46,845 nucleotides of DNA, taken from contig JAFYSK010000018.1 in the NCBI GenBank assembly GCA_017559385.1, positions 1 through 46,845 on the forward strand, written 5' to 3'. Numbering within the stretch: the first letter of the stretch is position 1; the number at the start of each line of letters is the position of its first letter. Shown here piece by piece: positions 15,649 to 28,700 of the stretch. The position numbers and the translations under genes were made by a program. The notes beneath the pieces were generated by a model, which made no database searches, had not been told where the DNA came from, and saw only the letters and a list, made by a program, of their open reading frames with translations. Origin of the DNA: Paludibacteraceae bacterium (GTDB taxonomy: Bacteria > Bacteroidota > Bacteroidia > Bacteroidales > Paludibacteraceae).

Positions 15649-17283
15649 ATGAAACACCATTTTTTACATTATATGGATCGTGTGATCCAGAATCGCTGGA
15701 ACGATTTGGCTTTTGCTGATTACGGCGAAAAAACAAAATACACCCATGGTGAGGTAGCACAACAAATCGAGCGTTTTCACAAATTATTCCGCCAAATGGG
15801 TATCAATGAGGGAGATAAGATAGCTATCGCTAGCCGCAACTGTTCTAACTGGGTAGTTAGTTACATGGCTATTCTTTCATATAAGGCTGTAGCTGTAACT
15901 TTGCTACAAGACTTCAAAGCCGATGACTTAGCTCGCTTGATCAAACACTCTGATGCAAAGATGCTATTTGTTGGACCATTTGTGTGGCGCGAACTCCAAC
16001 ACCAAGAGTTGCCAGCACTAGAAGCTATCATCTCAATGGACGACTTTTCGTTTATTCATTTGGATGAATCACATAAAGGCCAGGTTGAGCATATAATGCA
16101 GGAAGAATCTGCATTGACGGAGAACACGTTCTTCTCGATTGTTAAGGACGGAATGATCGACCTTGATTCTATGGCACTAATCAATTATACTTCGGGTAGT
16201 ACCGGCTCCCCTAAGGGAGTAATGATTAGTCATCGATCTCTGAGTAATAACGTGGAAAATGGACAGCATATTCTACCTGTAGAACCGGGACAACGTGTAG
16301 TATCAATGTTGCCCTTGGCACATATGTTTGGCCAATTAGCAGATTTCCTTTATCCATTTAGTGCTGGTGCCACAATCTATTATCTAACGAAGACTCCTAC
16401 ACCAAGCATATTGCTAAAGGCAATGGCTGATATTAAACCATACTTAGTGGCTACGGTTCCATTGGTCATTGAGAAGATTCATAAGAAGAAATTAGATCCA
16501 CTATTGAGCAAGACAGTATTGAAAATCTGTTGGCATACTCCTTTAGTGATGAATTTTATACGCAATCATGTGCGTAAATCACTAGTTAAGGCATTTGGTG
16601 GTCAGGTGCGCTACTTCCTTTGCGGTGGAGCGGCTATGAACCCTGTGGTAGAGAAATGCTTGATGGATGTTAATTTCCCATTGTCTATAGGTTTTGGAAT
16701 GACAGAATGTGGACCATTAGTCAGTGGACTACCCCCTAAATATTTTAAACGCCGCAGCTGCGGTGCTCCGGTGCCTAATATGGAAGCAAAGATAGATAAC
16801 CCTAATGAGAAAGGAGAGGGTGAGATTCTTGTACGAGGTGAGAATGTAATGATGGGCTACTACAAGAACGATGAGGCCACTACAGCTGCATTTACTGAGG
16901 ATGGTTGGCTTCGTACCGGAGACTTGGGATATATGGATAAGAAGCAAAATATTTTTATTCGTGGCCGTATTAAATCAATGTTCTTGGGAGCTAGTGGACA
17001 GAATATCTACCCAGAGGAGATTGAGGATAAACTCAATAATCAAATGGGTGTAGCGGAATCAATAGTCGTGGAGCGTGAAGGAAAATTGATTGGTTTGGTT
17101 TTCCCAGATGAAGAAACCACCAAGGGATTCTCTATTGCTGAGATTAATAAGATGATGAAAGATAACCTGAAGAAACTCAACGATTTGTTGCCATCTTATT
17201 CTCGTGTTCACGATATAGAACTCAAGGAAGAGCCATTTGAGAAAACCCCAAAGAAGAGTATTAAACGATTCTTATATAAGTAA
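15649..17283 (+). CDS. AMP-forming acyl-CoA ligase (long-chain fatty acid-CoA ligase family)
   Basis: This 544-residue member of the adenylate-forming (ANL) superfamily makes acyl-CoA from a carboxylic acid, ATP and CoA. The ATP loop YTSGSTGSPKGVMISH lies at about 180-195, GFGMTECGPLVSG near 350 and the hinge GWLRTGDLGYMD near 420. GRIKSMFLGASGQNIYPEEIE follows, and the C-terminal lysine region is KTPKKSIKRFLYK. Length and motifs suit the Bacteroidota long-chain acyl-CoA synthetase-like group. The chain-length preference cannot be read from sequence. It is the last gene of the pfp operon and is closed by a strong terminator at once. The neighbouring thioesterase points to acyl-CoA turnover. 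Confidence 0.92.
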   Translation: MKHHFLHYMDRVIQNRWNDLAFADYGEKTKYTHGEVAQQIERFHKLFRQMGINEGDKIAIASRNCSNWVVSYMAILSYKAVAVTLLQDFKADDLARLIKHSDAKMLFVGPFVWRELQHQELPALEAIISMDDFSFIHLDESHKGQVEHIMQEESALTENTFFSIVKDGMIDLDSMALINYTSGSTGSPKGVMISHRSLSNNVENGQHILPVEPGQRVVSMLPLAHMFGQLADFLYPFSAGATIYYLTKTPTPSILLKAMADIKPYLVATVPLVIEKIHKKKLDPLLSKTVLKICWHTPLVMNFIRNHVRKSLVKAFGGQVRYFLCGGAAMNPVVEKCLMDVNFPLSIGFGMTECGPLVSGLPPKYFKRRSCGAPVPNMEAKIDNPNEKGEGEILVRGENVMMGYYKNDEATTAAFTEDGWLRTGDLGYMDKKQNIFIRGRIKSMFLGASGQNIYPEEIEDKLNNQMGVAESIVVEREGKLIGLVFPDEETTKGFSIAEINKMMKDNLKKLNDLLPSYSRVHDIELKEEPFEKTPKKSIKRFLYK

Positions 17284-17326
17284 AAAATAAATAGGAGCAG
17301 AAATTACTGCTCCTATTTATTTTTTA
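17284..17326. terminator. Strong bidirectional terminator
   Basis: AATAAATAGGAGCAG (17286-17300) pairs perfectly with CTGCTCCTATTTATT (17307-17321), with A-runs on the left and T-runs on the right. It separates the plus-strand pfp operon from the convergent minus-strand uvrB. Confidence 0.93.
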
Positions 17327-17372
17327 TAAATCACGCGATCTATTCTCTTAGACCATCAAACGATGTATCTTT

Positions 17373-17394
17373 ACGGGTTCATGACGGGTTCATA
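17373..17394. repeat. Two-unit 11-bp repeat
   Basis: ACGGGTTCATG (17373-17383) is followed directly by ACGGGTTCATA (17384-17394). The unit length matches the larger arrays at 9624, 34394 and 45785. Confidence 0.6.
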
Positions 17395-17448
17395 CAGATA
17401 TAATACCTAACCTTAACGCAAGTTATATCATTGATCAATTAGTTTCTG

Positions 17449-19464
17449 TTACTGCATAGCTTGGAGTTTATCTTCCATCTGTAGCCATTCATCTCGCAAG
17501 CGTGCCGCGGTGTCAAAGTCAAGGTTCTTAGCTGCTTCCAACATCGCACGACGTTGTTTTTCACTTGCTTTCTCCAATTCTTTCTTTCCATACTGTTGCC
17601 ACGCTGCGGATTTCCAACTATCTTGGATCTTTTGTTCTAGAGCAGCTTTATCAGCTTGCTCCTTGCGCATAAGTGCAATCAATGGACTTGACTCTATTGC
17701 CTTATTTAATGCGGTAGGTGTAATACCATGTTTTGTATTGTAAGCAATCTGTTTACAACGTCGACGATTGGTTTCATCAATGGTCTTTTGCATGGATGGC
17801 GTAATCTTATCACCATACATAATAACCTTGCCATTCACATGACGCGCTGCACGACCTGCAGTTTGTGTCAACGAACGATGGTCACGAAGGAATCCCTCTT
17901 TGTCTGCATCTAGTATTGCCACTAGACTTACTTCTGGCAAATCTAGTCCCTCGCGAAGAAGATTAACACCAACCAAGACATCGTATAATCCCTTACGCAA
18001 ATCTTCCATAATCTGAATGCGTTCAAGAGTGTCTATATCTGAATGGATATAGGCAGAACGCACACCATAACGACGAAGATACTCGTCAAGTTCCTCTGCC
18101 ATGCGTTTGGTTAGCGTCGTAACTAGTACACGCTCCTCTTTGGCCACCCGTAGACGAATTTCCTCCATGAGGTTATCTACCTGGTAATCGCGAGGACGGA
18201 CCTCTATTTCTGGATCAAGCAAGCCCGTTGGACGTATCAACTGGTCGATGAAGATACCTTCGGAACGGTTCAACTCGTAGTCTGCAGGAGTAGCTGATAC
18301 ATATATAGTTTGCCCTGTTTTATCCTCAAATTCTTCAAATGTAAGCGGCCTGTTATCACGTGCTGCTGGGAGACGGAAACCATACTGCACCAGATTGTCC
18401 TTACGGGCTTTATCGCCGCCAAACATAGCATGGATCTGTGGAACTGTCACATGGCTCTCATCAATAACGAGAAGCATATCGTTGGGAAAATAATCTAACA
18501 GGCAATAAGGTGGTGTTCCAGACTCTCGGCCATCAAAATAACGACTATAGTTCTCTATACCAGAGCAATACCCAAGCTCTTGAATCATCTCTATGTCGTA
18601 CTTGACACGCTCCTCAATGCGCTTAGCATAGAGTGGTTCGCCAATATCATGGAAATACTGCACTTGATTGGCTAAATCTAATTTGATTTGGCGAATCGCA
18701 TCAGCTTGCTTTTCTGGGTTCATACAGAAAATAGTAGCGGGGTAGATATTGTACGAATCGAATTCTTCAAGCACTTGATTGGTCATAGGGTCAATTGTCA
18801 GCAAACCATCAATCTCATTGCCAAAAAACTCAATGCGCAAAATATAGTCAGAATAGGCTAGGAAGATATCCACTGTATCGCCTTTGACGCGGAACTTTCC
18901 GCGTGTAAGTTCGTTGTCATTACGCACATACTGCGAACTAACAAGGGCGGTCAGTAGTTGGCTCATATCTTGTATATGGCCTTTGACAAGCGATATACAG
19001 GATTGACTGAAATCTTGCGGGTTACCTATACCATACAAACAACTGACCGATGACACGACCACTACATCTTGGCGTCCGCTCAGCAAGGCTGAGATGGCGC
19101 TAAGGCGAAGACGATCAATTTCCTCATTGATACTAAGATCCTTCTCAATATAAGTATCAGTAGAAGGGATATATGCTTCGGGTTGATAATAATCGTAATA
19201 GGAAACAAAATACTCTACCGCATTGTTAGGGAAGAACTGTCGCATCTCGCTATATAACTGTGCGGCTAGAGTCTTATTGTGACTGAGGATCAGAGTAGGA
19301 CGATTGATCTCAGAGATGACATTCGCCACTGTAAAAGTCTTTCCCGATCCTGTTACTCCCAATAATGTTTGAGCAGGCGCACCACTACGAATGCCATCCA
19401 CCAATTGGCGGATGGCTTCGGGTTGGTCGCCAGTAGGACGATATGGAGCATTGAGTTGGAACAT
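17449..19464 (-). CDS. uvrB: Excinuclease ABC subunit B
   Basis: UvrB is the damage-verifying helicase-like subunit of bacterial nucleotide excision repair, working with UvrA and UvrC in the cytoplasm. The start is taken as the ATG at 19464 (MFQLNAPYRPTGDQPEAI), giving 671 residues; a TTG four codons upstream is unlikely. Walker A is GVTGSGKTFTV (about 36-46). The beta-hairpin YYDYYQPEAYIPSTDTYIEKD sits near 88-108, the Walker B-like DESHVTVPQ near 335, and helicase motif VI TQTAGRAARHVNG near 540. The C-terminal UVR motif (KNLDFDTAARLRDEWLQMEDK) is present. It begins 1 nt after the stop of the giant repeat protein gene, with no clear promoter of its own, so its expression may depend on that transcript. 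It faces the acyl-CoA ligase gene across the terminator at 17284. Confidence 0.97.
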   Translation of the reverse strand: MFQLNAPYRPTGDQPEAIRQLVDGIRSGAPAQTLLGVTGSGKTFTVANVISEINRPTLILSHNKTLAAQLYSEMRQFFPNNAVEYFVSYYDYYQPEAYIPSTDTYIEKDLSINEEIDRLRLSAISALLSGRQDVVVVSSVSCLYGIGNPQDFSQSCISLVKGHIQDMSQLLTALVSSQYVRNDNELTRGKFRVKGDTVDIFLAYSDYILRIEFFGNEIDGLLTIDPMTNQVLEEFDSYNIYPATIFCMNPEKQADAIRQIKLDLANQVQYFHDIGEPLYAKRIEERVKYDIEMIQELGYCSGIENYSRYFDGRESGTPPYCLLDYFPNDMLLVIDESHVTVPQIHAMFGGDKARKDNLVQYGFRLPAARDNRPLTFEEFEDKTGQTIYVSATPADYELNRSEGIFIDQLIRPTGLLDPEIEVRPRDYQVDNLMEEIRLRVAKEERVLVTTLTKRMAEELDEYLRRYGVRSAYIHSDIDTLERIQIMEDLRKGLYDVLVGVNLLREGLDLPEVSLVAILDADKEGFLRDHRSLTQTAGRAARHVNGKVIMYGDKITPSMQKTIDETNRRRCKQIAYNTKHGITPTALNKAIESSPLIALMRKEQADKAALEQKIQDSWKSAAWQQYGKKELEKASEKQRRAMLEAAKNLDFDTAARLRDEWLQMEDKLQAMQ

Positions 19465-19465
19465 A

Positions 19466-19795
19466 TTAACGTGCAAAGAACAACTTGCCGGATGCTACCC
19501 TGCGTTTGTTATTCTCAAAGAATACATAGAAGTAGCATTTGTTGATTGTTGGCAATGTGAAGGTTGTCATAGGTGACAATACATCTACAAGTTGTGTATG
19601 TCCAGCTGTGTTGTTGATAACTACGATATCATTTTGACTAGATGCAGGAACATCAGATAGGAATAGCAATTGTCCGTCTGTGTTATAAACTGCTACTGAG
19701 ATATTCTTGCGAGTAGTTGCAAAAATAATGTCACTAGAACCAGGTACATGCTTCATCAATACATCATATGCGCTAGGCGATTGTGAGGTAGAGAT
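19466..19795 (-). other. Putative T9SS-type C-terminal sorting domain of the giant protein
   Basis: After the last repeat, a segment of about 108 residues opens with a Ser-rich linker. It then has strands ISVAVYNTDGQLLFLSD, ending in CYFYVFFENNKRRVASGKLF and FAR. The VYNxxGQ strand followed by a hydrophobic, Lys/Arg-rich final strand resembles type A sorting domains, but the usual GxYxV is altered to CYFYVFF. The assignment is by pattern only. Confidence 0.55.
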
Positions 19796-22700
19796 GGTAG
19801 ATGACTTGATATGAATAGTATATACTCGCTCAGAACCATCCTCGGCAATGACGTAGATGTAGTAAGGTGCATCCAATGCATAGATACCATATTCAACAGT
19901 TGCACTAGTGTCTTCAGCAACTGCTTGGATGTTAGGTTGTGCATCGGTTACATAGTACACATACTCAAATACATCTGGGTCGAAATCACGAATAAGAACG
20001 TTATTCATGTATATCGCGCTCAAGCGGTTGTTGTCGCTAAGTAGGATAACTTGCTTGAGGGTGTAGACACGTGTACTAACACCATCTGCTGCTACAACTT
20101 GGATGATAAAGTCTGTTCCATTAGGATTTACGCTAACAGTTGCATTTGCATCTTCTGCAATAGCTACGACATCGTCAATAGTCGCAAAGTCTGAGCTGCT
20201 GCTACCGATTGGGTAGTAAATGGTGTAGTCTAGCGTGTCTGCATGGAAATTCTCTATCTCAACACCTTTGACAAGTAGCGATTGTAGACGATTGTTGTCA
20301 TTTAGCGCAACCTCCACAACAACGTTGTATGCTGCAGCAGACTCCTCATCTGGAGCTATTACAGTAAAGATATGTGTCAATTTGTTATCCGCTAGTGTGA
20401 TGGTTTCTACATCTACTGTCTGTCCTTCTTTGCCAATTTGGTAAGTAAACTCAGGCATGCGTGTAGTACCATATGGTAAGATGATGTGGTAATCAAATGA
20501 ATCAGGTTGGAATCCATCGATCAATGCTCCATCTTGGTAAATACCCTCTAGGTATGCGTAAGATGACTTGAGGTATGTGAAATAGATGATGTAGGTAGAT
20601 TGATAACTAGCATCTTCAGCTGTGACAGTAATAATGGCATTACCTGTACTAGTATCAATGTCAACAATTTGCTTATCATCCGCTTTCTCAACGAATATGT
20701 TAGGCATTGACTTACCCTCTGCTACTGTCTCACGGTAGGTGTACTGACTAGGGTTGAATCCATTAAGCGGTGTACCGTCAAGGTAGATATTGAGCAAGTC
20801 GGTATTGGTGGATAATGGCTCGGTGAAATAGAAGTACAAGGTGTATACGCGGCTATGTCCATCTTGTGCAAGCACTTCAACACTTTGCTTCCAACCAATT
20901 TGTGCGCTATTACGTGTGAGAGCCTGTGAACTAGGATTGATAACTTGGTAAACATCACCTTGTTTCCAGCTTACGCTAGGTAGTAAGGTATCACCAGCTG
21001 CCATATACATATGATAATCATTGGTGTATGGATCAAAGCCTTCGAGGGGATCGGCTTGTACATAAATCATCTCCAATGTATCAATGCTGGATAGAGCGAT
21101 CTCGTATTCAACGGTGTAGATATTCTTCTTACCAGAACCTGCTACCACATGAATTTGTGTGGTTTGCTTATTGGCTGTATCTACTACCTTAGTTGCGGTA
21201 ACATATTGCCATTGGTCTGCTGCATCCCATGTCAAAGCAGGAATGTGGTCGGTACCAACAGGTAAAGTGTAAGTGTAATAGAATACATTAGCGTCGAAGC
21301 CCTCAATTAGTTCGCCATCACCATAGATGGCAGCCAAGGTGTCAGCATCAGATGGGTTAGCAATGAAGGTGAGATAGTATTGACCTACAGTGCCATCCTC
21401 GGCAGTGACATAAATAGTATGTTGCATGTCACCGGTGATAGCGTCTACTACAATTTGAGTAGCCTCTTGTGGTTCTGCATATACGTCTGGCATGGTGTTT
21501 TGACCCACTGGCAAGAGGATGTCATACTTGTATTGGTTAGGAACAAACTGGTCGTATTGCTCGCCATCAAGATAAATCATCTTGAGTTGAGTGTTGCTAG
21601 ACATCGGAGCAGTGAAGCGTAATGTGTAAGTATTCTTGGATACTCTATCTGGAGCAGTTACATGAATTTCAACCTTCCAATCGGTGGTAACGATATCTAC
21701 TGTTTGACCTTCTGCATTGAGCAATGCACTGATCTCTGGCAAGTATTGGGTACCTGATGGTAAGTTGATATTATAACGCTGTTGCATAGGAGAGAAGATG
21801 AGCTCATCATTAATGCTTGGCTCAAATTGGTCGAATGGTTTGCCGTCCAATAGGATACCAGCCAATGTAACATCCGATGATGCACCTTCTTTATATACTT
21901 CAATCACATAATCTGAAGTACTAACACCATCTTGTGCAATAACATGCAGTGTGTGTGTGTAGTCATCGTGGCTTTCAATCACGGTTTGGAAGTTATCGTT
22001 AGATGCCCATGTAAGCGTGATTTCATCTTCTGTACTCTTAACAGAATAGAAATGGCGTTGACTCTCAAAGTGTTCGATAGGTTGACCATTCACAGCAATA
22101 CCGGTAAGTGATACGCAGTGGCTAGGTTCTGCTTCGAAACTAAGTTCGTACACGGCATAGTCAGATGCATCTTCTGCTGTAACAATAAGGTTGGTGCTAG
22201 CATTCAAGTCACCATGCTCCACTACTACCTCTTGACGAGGTGAGCCGAGTACATAACTGATGCTAGGGATATTAGGTTCTACCACTTTGTATGCACCTGC
22301 TGGAATAACGATGTGGTAGTTCAAACTATCACCACGGAATCCAGTTAATGGCTTACCATCTAGCAAGATAGATTGCAAGTATGGTAGATTACTCAAGTTA
22401 GGTGCGATAACCAAGGTGTATGGATTGCCCACTGTACCATCTTCTGCTGTTACTACATACGTATAGATAGTACTGTCGCCTTGAGTTGTATATTGTACAT
22501 CTAGGTAACTAGCTTGGTCATTGGCAATTGCATGGATTTGAACTGGCTCATCGGTTTTATAGATGTACTCATATACTTGTTCATTGAATGCCTCATATAA
22601 GGTGCTATCAATATATATAGCCTTGAGGTACGTGTTGGATGATAATTCGTTAGGGTAGTTGATACGATATGCGTGACTATCTGTTCCGAAGACTTGCCAC

Positions 22701-25700
22701 TCCATGTACAAAGGAGTTTGAACGAAGACTACCGAATCACTCTCGTGCATGCGTTTGAATTCTACTAAATCAGGTTGATTCAATGTATACTCGTATGTGC
22801 TGCTGCTAAAGCCTTGCATATCAACACTATTCACTTCGATCATACTCAATTGACCTGTTGTGTTGACAATAGGTTTGTTAAGAGTAATTGTGTAGGTGCC
22901 CTTCGTGCCGTTCTCTGCGGTTACGTGGAGTACACCGTCTTTCATGTCAACAGTTTGACCATCCATTTTCTTAACGAAAGTAATGTCAGGCAATTGATTT
23001 GCCGTAACGGTATATTCCTTTTGTGCAGGATTAAAAGCGATATCCAATCCTTCTACAGTGATATTCTCCAATTCGGTATCTGCAGATAGATCGGTGATAA
23101 AGTGCACAGTGTATGTGGTAGCTTCTCCTAACTCAGGAGTAACAACAATAGTCATTACAGAGTCTGCATAAGAGCTTGTGATAGTTTGCAAACTGCTACC
23201 TGCAACAGGTTGAATATCTGGCAAATGCTTAGTTGTAGATGCTAGATGAATAGTGTATTCAGTCTTAGTAACAGCAAATGCAGCAATAGTGGCGCCATTT
23301 ACTTTAAGATCACCTAATGTGTTTTTGGTGGCCAATGGGCGTTTCACTTGCAATGTGTACTCAGTGCTTGTACCATCCTCTGCGTAGTTGGTAATAGTGG
23401 CATTGCGTACACCATAGCCACCCTCTTTTATCTCATTGCTCCAAATCACTTTTTGCGCTTGGTCGGCTACCTCACCTGTGAATGCGAGAGTTGGAATAAG
23501 GGTGTTTTCGCTATCTGGCAAGGTGTATGAGAATGCATTACCATCCTTGACAGCAACGCTGTCATTAACCTTTAAGCTCGTAAGTGTACTATTATAAGAG
23601 AAACGTAGATAGTCTACATACATCTCAGCCAATGTGTTGAGCGATGTGTTGGTAGTACCAGCTATACTATTGAACGAACAGATGGTGATATTAAGTAGGG
23701 TAGGATCACCTGCTGTTTGGTTTGCTTCGCTGAGGTCGAACATAACCTCTTTGTAATCCGAACGAGTTTCTGAGTCTTTCCACTCAAGTGTCTTAACACC
23801 ATGGGTACCTGTTAGGCTATATTGGATGAGACTATGGTTCTTTACCTTTTGATTGTAGTAGCGGATAGCCACTTGGTCAGGTGTGTTGTGGAAACTGATA
23901 CCGCCTGAAATTCCAAATGACGAACTACCAGCTACACCCCATTTTGCAGTTACATTACCCAGGGTAATAAATCCAGGAATGTTACCGCCACCAGGAGTAC
24001 TATATGGTGTCTCAAGACAAACGGCATCGTTGCCTGATTTATTAACCATGCCATCAGGGTTGAAACTACCGAAACCAGAGTGCTTACCTAGTACATCGGC
24101 AACGGTGTACCAACCTGCTGGTTTGTCTGCAGAGGTGAATGTCTCACATTTTGTCCACTCGGTGAATTCGGTGTTTGGTACTTGATCGTTTTCGTAGTAG
24201 TACCATACATTGTATATATTGGTTCTACCGTTGTGGGTAACTTGTGCTTGCCAATGCTTGGTGGTTTGCATCAAAATGTTGACTTGGGCTCCAGGTGCAG
24301 CTGTGTAGGCTATAACAGGTGAATTGGTCACATTTACAATATATGAGAATCGATTGGCATCAAATCCGTCTATAGTTGCTCCGTTGACTTTGATGTCGGT
24401 GAGCACGGCAGGATCTTGAGTCTCTACTTGTGGAGTAAGGGTATATATAACATCATCTTCGCCTGGACGATTGGACTTGACGGTGATGATGGTAGGCGAT
24501 TGTACACCACCTGGTTGTACCCATACGGTTTGCTCTGTAAAACTCTTAGTGTAGTTCACTGTCATTGTGCGTGTACCATATGGCAATGCAATAGTTTGAC
24601 TGGTTGTTTGTACATCCAAATTAGCTCCAGTTTCAACAATACTCAATGCTTTTAAGAGGTTAGTTTGTGAAGCATAGGTGGGTTGGAAATGCAATTTGTA
24701 AGTACGTTGGGTACCATCCTCTGCAAATACAGTAATCTCTGATGTTTGACCCAATGGGCGAGAGATATACTCAATGGTTTGCTCTGGTTCAGATGCTTTG
24801 TAAAGTACTAGTGGAGCCTTTGTTTCGCCGTATGGAAGTTGGATGGTATAATCCGTTATAGTAGGATCATAAACGATAGTGGCACTCTCATGATCAATCT
24901 CTATATACTCCAATGCTACGTTACTAGATTTAGTAACAGGGAAGTGGATAGAATAATCTTGAGTGGTGGTACCATCTGCTGCAACGACATGAATCTTAGT
25001 TGTTCCATCCACTGAACTGTGGTAGGTGGTAATCACTTGGTCTGGGTGGGCACCAATAGGTTGTACGCATGGAACTACCTTAGTGCGCCATGCCAACTTG
25101 TGAGTATATTCATATGTGTTAGCATTGAAATCAGCGATGCTAACACCTCCAACTTTGATATCTGTTAATAGCGCATTGCTTGACTTGTTGCGAGTATAGA
25201 TAATTCTATATACATTGGTGTTACCACTTTCGGCGGTGACAATCACTTGTTGCTCGGTTTCACTAGTGCTATACACAGCGATATTTTGACCAGGTTTTGC
25301 CTCTGCTTGGATATTAGGCAAAGCGTATCCTGCAGGTAGTGCAACTACATACTCGTATGTAATAGGTTCGAAAGCGATAGCACCATCCATACCTTCCAAT
25401 CGAAGATCAATAAGATTGGCATCGTCTCTCAGTTGCTTTTTTATCTGCAATGTGTATCGCTTGGTGTCGCCACTAGGTGCGGATACCAACAATGAGTATG
25501 TGTCGGCATTGAGCATTCCTGCATACACTACCTGCTCAGCATATTGTTTCTCGTAACCGATATTTGGAATCTCATCGGCAATATCCAATGTGTATGCAAA
25601 GATATTAGATGCAAATCCTGCTAAGTTCTCTCCGTTGATAGTAATGTTGCGTAAGGTGCAGTCCGTATTAGCTTGTACTTGCAAAGTAATCTCGTATTGC

Positions 25701-28700
25701 GCTTTGTGTTCACCTGACACTACATACAAAGTCACTTTGTTACCTTGACGGAACTCTGTCACTTCTTGGGTTGCATCTGCATCATATGTGATTACAGCTT
25801 TACTATTGCCGCATACTACACTATAAGCAAATTCTTGAGGATTGAATCCGCTGATCGCAACTCCATCTACATAAATATTTTTGAGTAGTGCAAAGTTGTT
25901 GTCTAGATTAACGAAGTTGATCGTATATGTGTTAGACGCAGCACCAACAGGTTGAACTACAATCTTAGCTTGACCTGTAGAATAAGGCGCTGTAATGGTG
26001 ACTTGTTGACCTTCCTCCTTATCTACTGTGATCTTTGGACAAGTAGCTTTTTGTAGTGATACAGTGTAGTCAAAGGTGTTCTTGTCAAACTCTACTAGGC
26101 TGTCCCCGTCCAAATAAATCATCTTCAAGAATGCGCTATTTGAACGTTGAATAATAAAGGTGATTGTATATGTTTGCACCTTACCACTTTCTGCGGTCAC
26201 CTTGATGGTCTGTACATTGTTACTGCATACATTCAGTACCTTTTGTGCCTCATCGCCTTTGTCGAATGTTACTGTAGGTATAGTCAGCACACCCATAGGC
26301 AATGTGTCTACATAGTTGAGTACTGTAGGATCAAAGCCTTCCAATGGTTCTCCATCTAGATAAATCATCTTTAGGTTGGCATTATCCGATGTGGCAACTG
26401 AGAAATGTAGTGTATAAGTCTTACTAGCACCAGATTGTGGGCGAACAGTAATCTTGTAATCGCCGTTTATACCACCATCTCTAACGGTAATAGTTTGATA
26501 CTCATCTGCTTGGTCATATGTAATGACTGGCAAAACCTTAGTACCCTGTGGCAATGGACAATTATATTCCAAAATGTTTGGATCAAATCCTTCCAATGGC
26601 TGTCCATCCAGATAAATCATTTTCAATGTTGCATTAGTTGCTTTATAAACACTGAAACTGATTTGATAGATGGTGCTGTTACCATTTTCTGCCGTTACAG
26701 CAATACGGGTAGTACCATTGATTCCTCCGGTAGTAAGTACTACCTTCTGGTACTCATCGCCTTTGTCATATGTGATAGCAGGCAGTTCGGTTGTACCAAT
26801 TGGCAAAGTATATGTGTAGGAGGTTTTTATAGGATCAAATCCTTCTAACGCTACACCTCCAATATAGATCATATTCAAACTAGAAATCTCAGATTTAGCA
26901 GTACTTACCACGATCTTATATTCTGTTTGATCAATTCCATTACCAGCGACAACAGTTACTTTTGTTGTTCCATTCAATCCTCCTTCACTAACAGTTACGG
27001 TTTGAGTGCTTTCGCCTTTCTCGTAGGTGATCGCAGGTAACTCTGTTGTTCCTACTGGTAAATTAACGTAGTATGTGAATTGATTAGGATCAAAATTGGC
27101 AATCAAATTCTCACCCATTTGCAGTTTTTTAAGCAATGAGTATGAAGATGCTTCTAGCTTATAAGTCAACTTATAAGTTTTAGGGGTTTGATTACCAGGG
27201 GTAGTTACGTTGATGATATGCTGACTACCATCCAGGTTCGCTACCGATGTAGGTGCGGTATGGGTGATGGTTTGTTCACCCGCAGGATATGCAGATACCG
27301 CTTCTACAGTTGGGATACTGCTAGTAGAAGTTGGCAGTGATACACGATACAAGGTTTGGTTCGGGCTAAATCCTGCAATTGAGGTGCCATTTACCTTGAT
27401 GTCCTTCAATGTGTTATCAGATAATTGCGCCACCTTAAACTGGATGGTATAAGTAGCCGTGGTTTTCTTATCTGCTGCTGTTACTAGAATTTCAGCTTTG
27501 CCAGTTATACTACTAGCTTGTGTGATGGCTATGGTTTGCTCATCCTCTTGACCTTGTGCTGTTACTTGTGGAATAGCTGTGGTACCATATGGCAATTCCA
27601 TAGTGTAATTATATACCGCTGGCTGGAAATTGTTAATAGCGTTTCCGTTTACATATAGATTGCTGAGTTTAGCATTGGTACTAGCTTCACGGACAAACTT
27701 GATCTTGTATGTCGTCGTACTGCTACCATCCTCTGCCTTTACAGTAATCACCGTTGCTGCACCATCCAAAACACCTGGAGTGATTGTGATTTCGCTAGTG
27801 GTTAGTTCACGACCAGGGAAAGTGGCTGTTCCGCCTTTTGCATTGGTCAACGAACCAGCACCACGATAGGCTTTGATCTCTGGAATAGAACTAGCTTCAC
27901 GACTCATAAAGTAGATCTGCTCCTCACTTGAATTAGGGTCAAAACCTAACCACTCTTTACCTCCGATATATAACTTTTGAATCTTCGAGGAATAAATCAA
28001 CTCTACATCATCTACATACAAGGAGTTACCTTCGTACAAACCGTCGTTAGCACGGAAGTTAGGATAGTTACTTGCAGAGAAGATGATGTTCATCATCGTA
28101 GGAACATCATTGTTGAAATAATAAATTGGTACGCGGATATTGGTCCAGTTTCCGTAGGTCTTGCGCTCGCGCCACATACCTTCAGCGATCTGACTGGCTT
28201 TTTGGTCTGTTCCGCAGGCGTTAGCATCTAGTGCCAAACGAATATCACTCTCCTCGTTGGTTCTGGTTGTGTTTGTACAACCACCACTTTTATTTTGGTA
28301 TTTGCTACCTTTAGCTGTGCCAGACCATGCGTAATAGAGTAGGTAGAAGTCCTCTTTGTCAGTATTGCTTCCAGTACGCTTGATCCAAACTGACATACTA
28401 TCAGGACGATGGGTGAAACTAATACCACCTTCAGTACCTGCAGTAGCACTACCTGTGCTAAGACCCTCTAAGTATGCCCAAGGTTTGCCCAAAGAAAAAT
28501 ATCCAGGGGCTGTTTCGGTAATACCCATAGCTCCGACTTCTTTGTCTTGTACCATCATAGAGTAATTACCTGTGTGTCCTGCCTCTTGGCTCGCGAAGTT
28601 GAATTTGAAACCTACTTGTTCCACATTACTTGCATTCCAATTTGCAGGTTGAATGTTGCCGTCAAATTTCTCGCCGCTCCAATCCTCAAATCCTGGGTTA

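Noticed and set aside
23883-24185. Plus-strand open frame inside the giant gene (about 100 codons)
   Set aside because: It is one of many antisense shadows produced by the repeat codon pattern and has no independent support.
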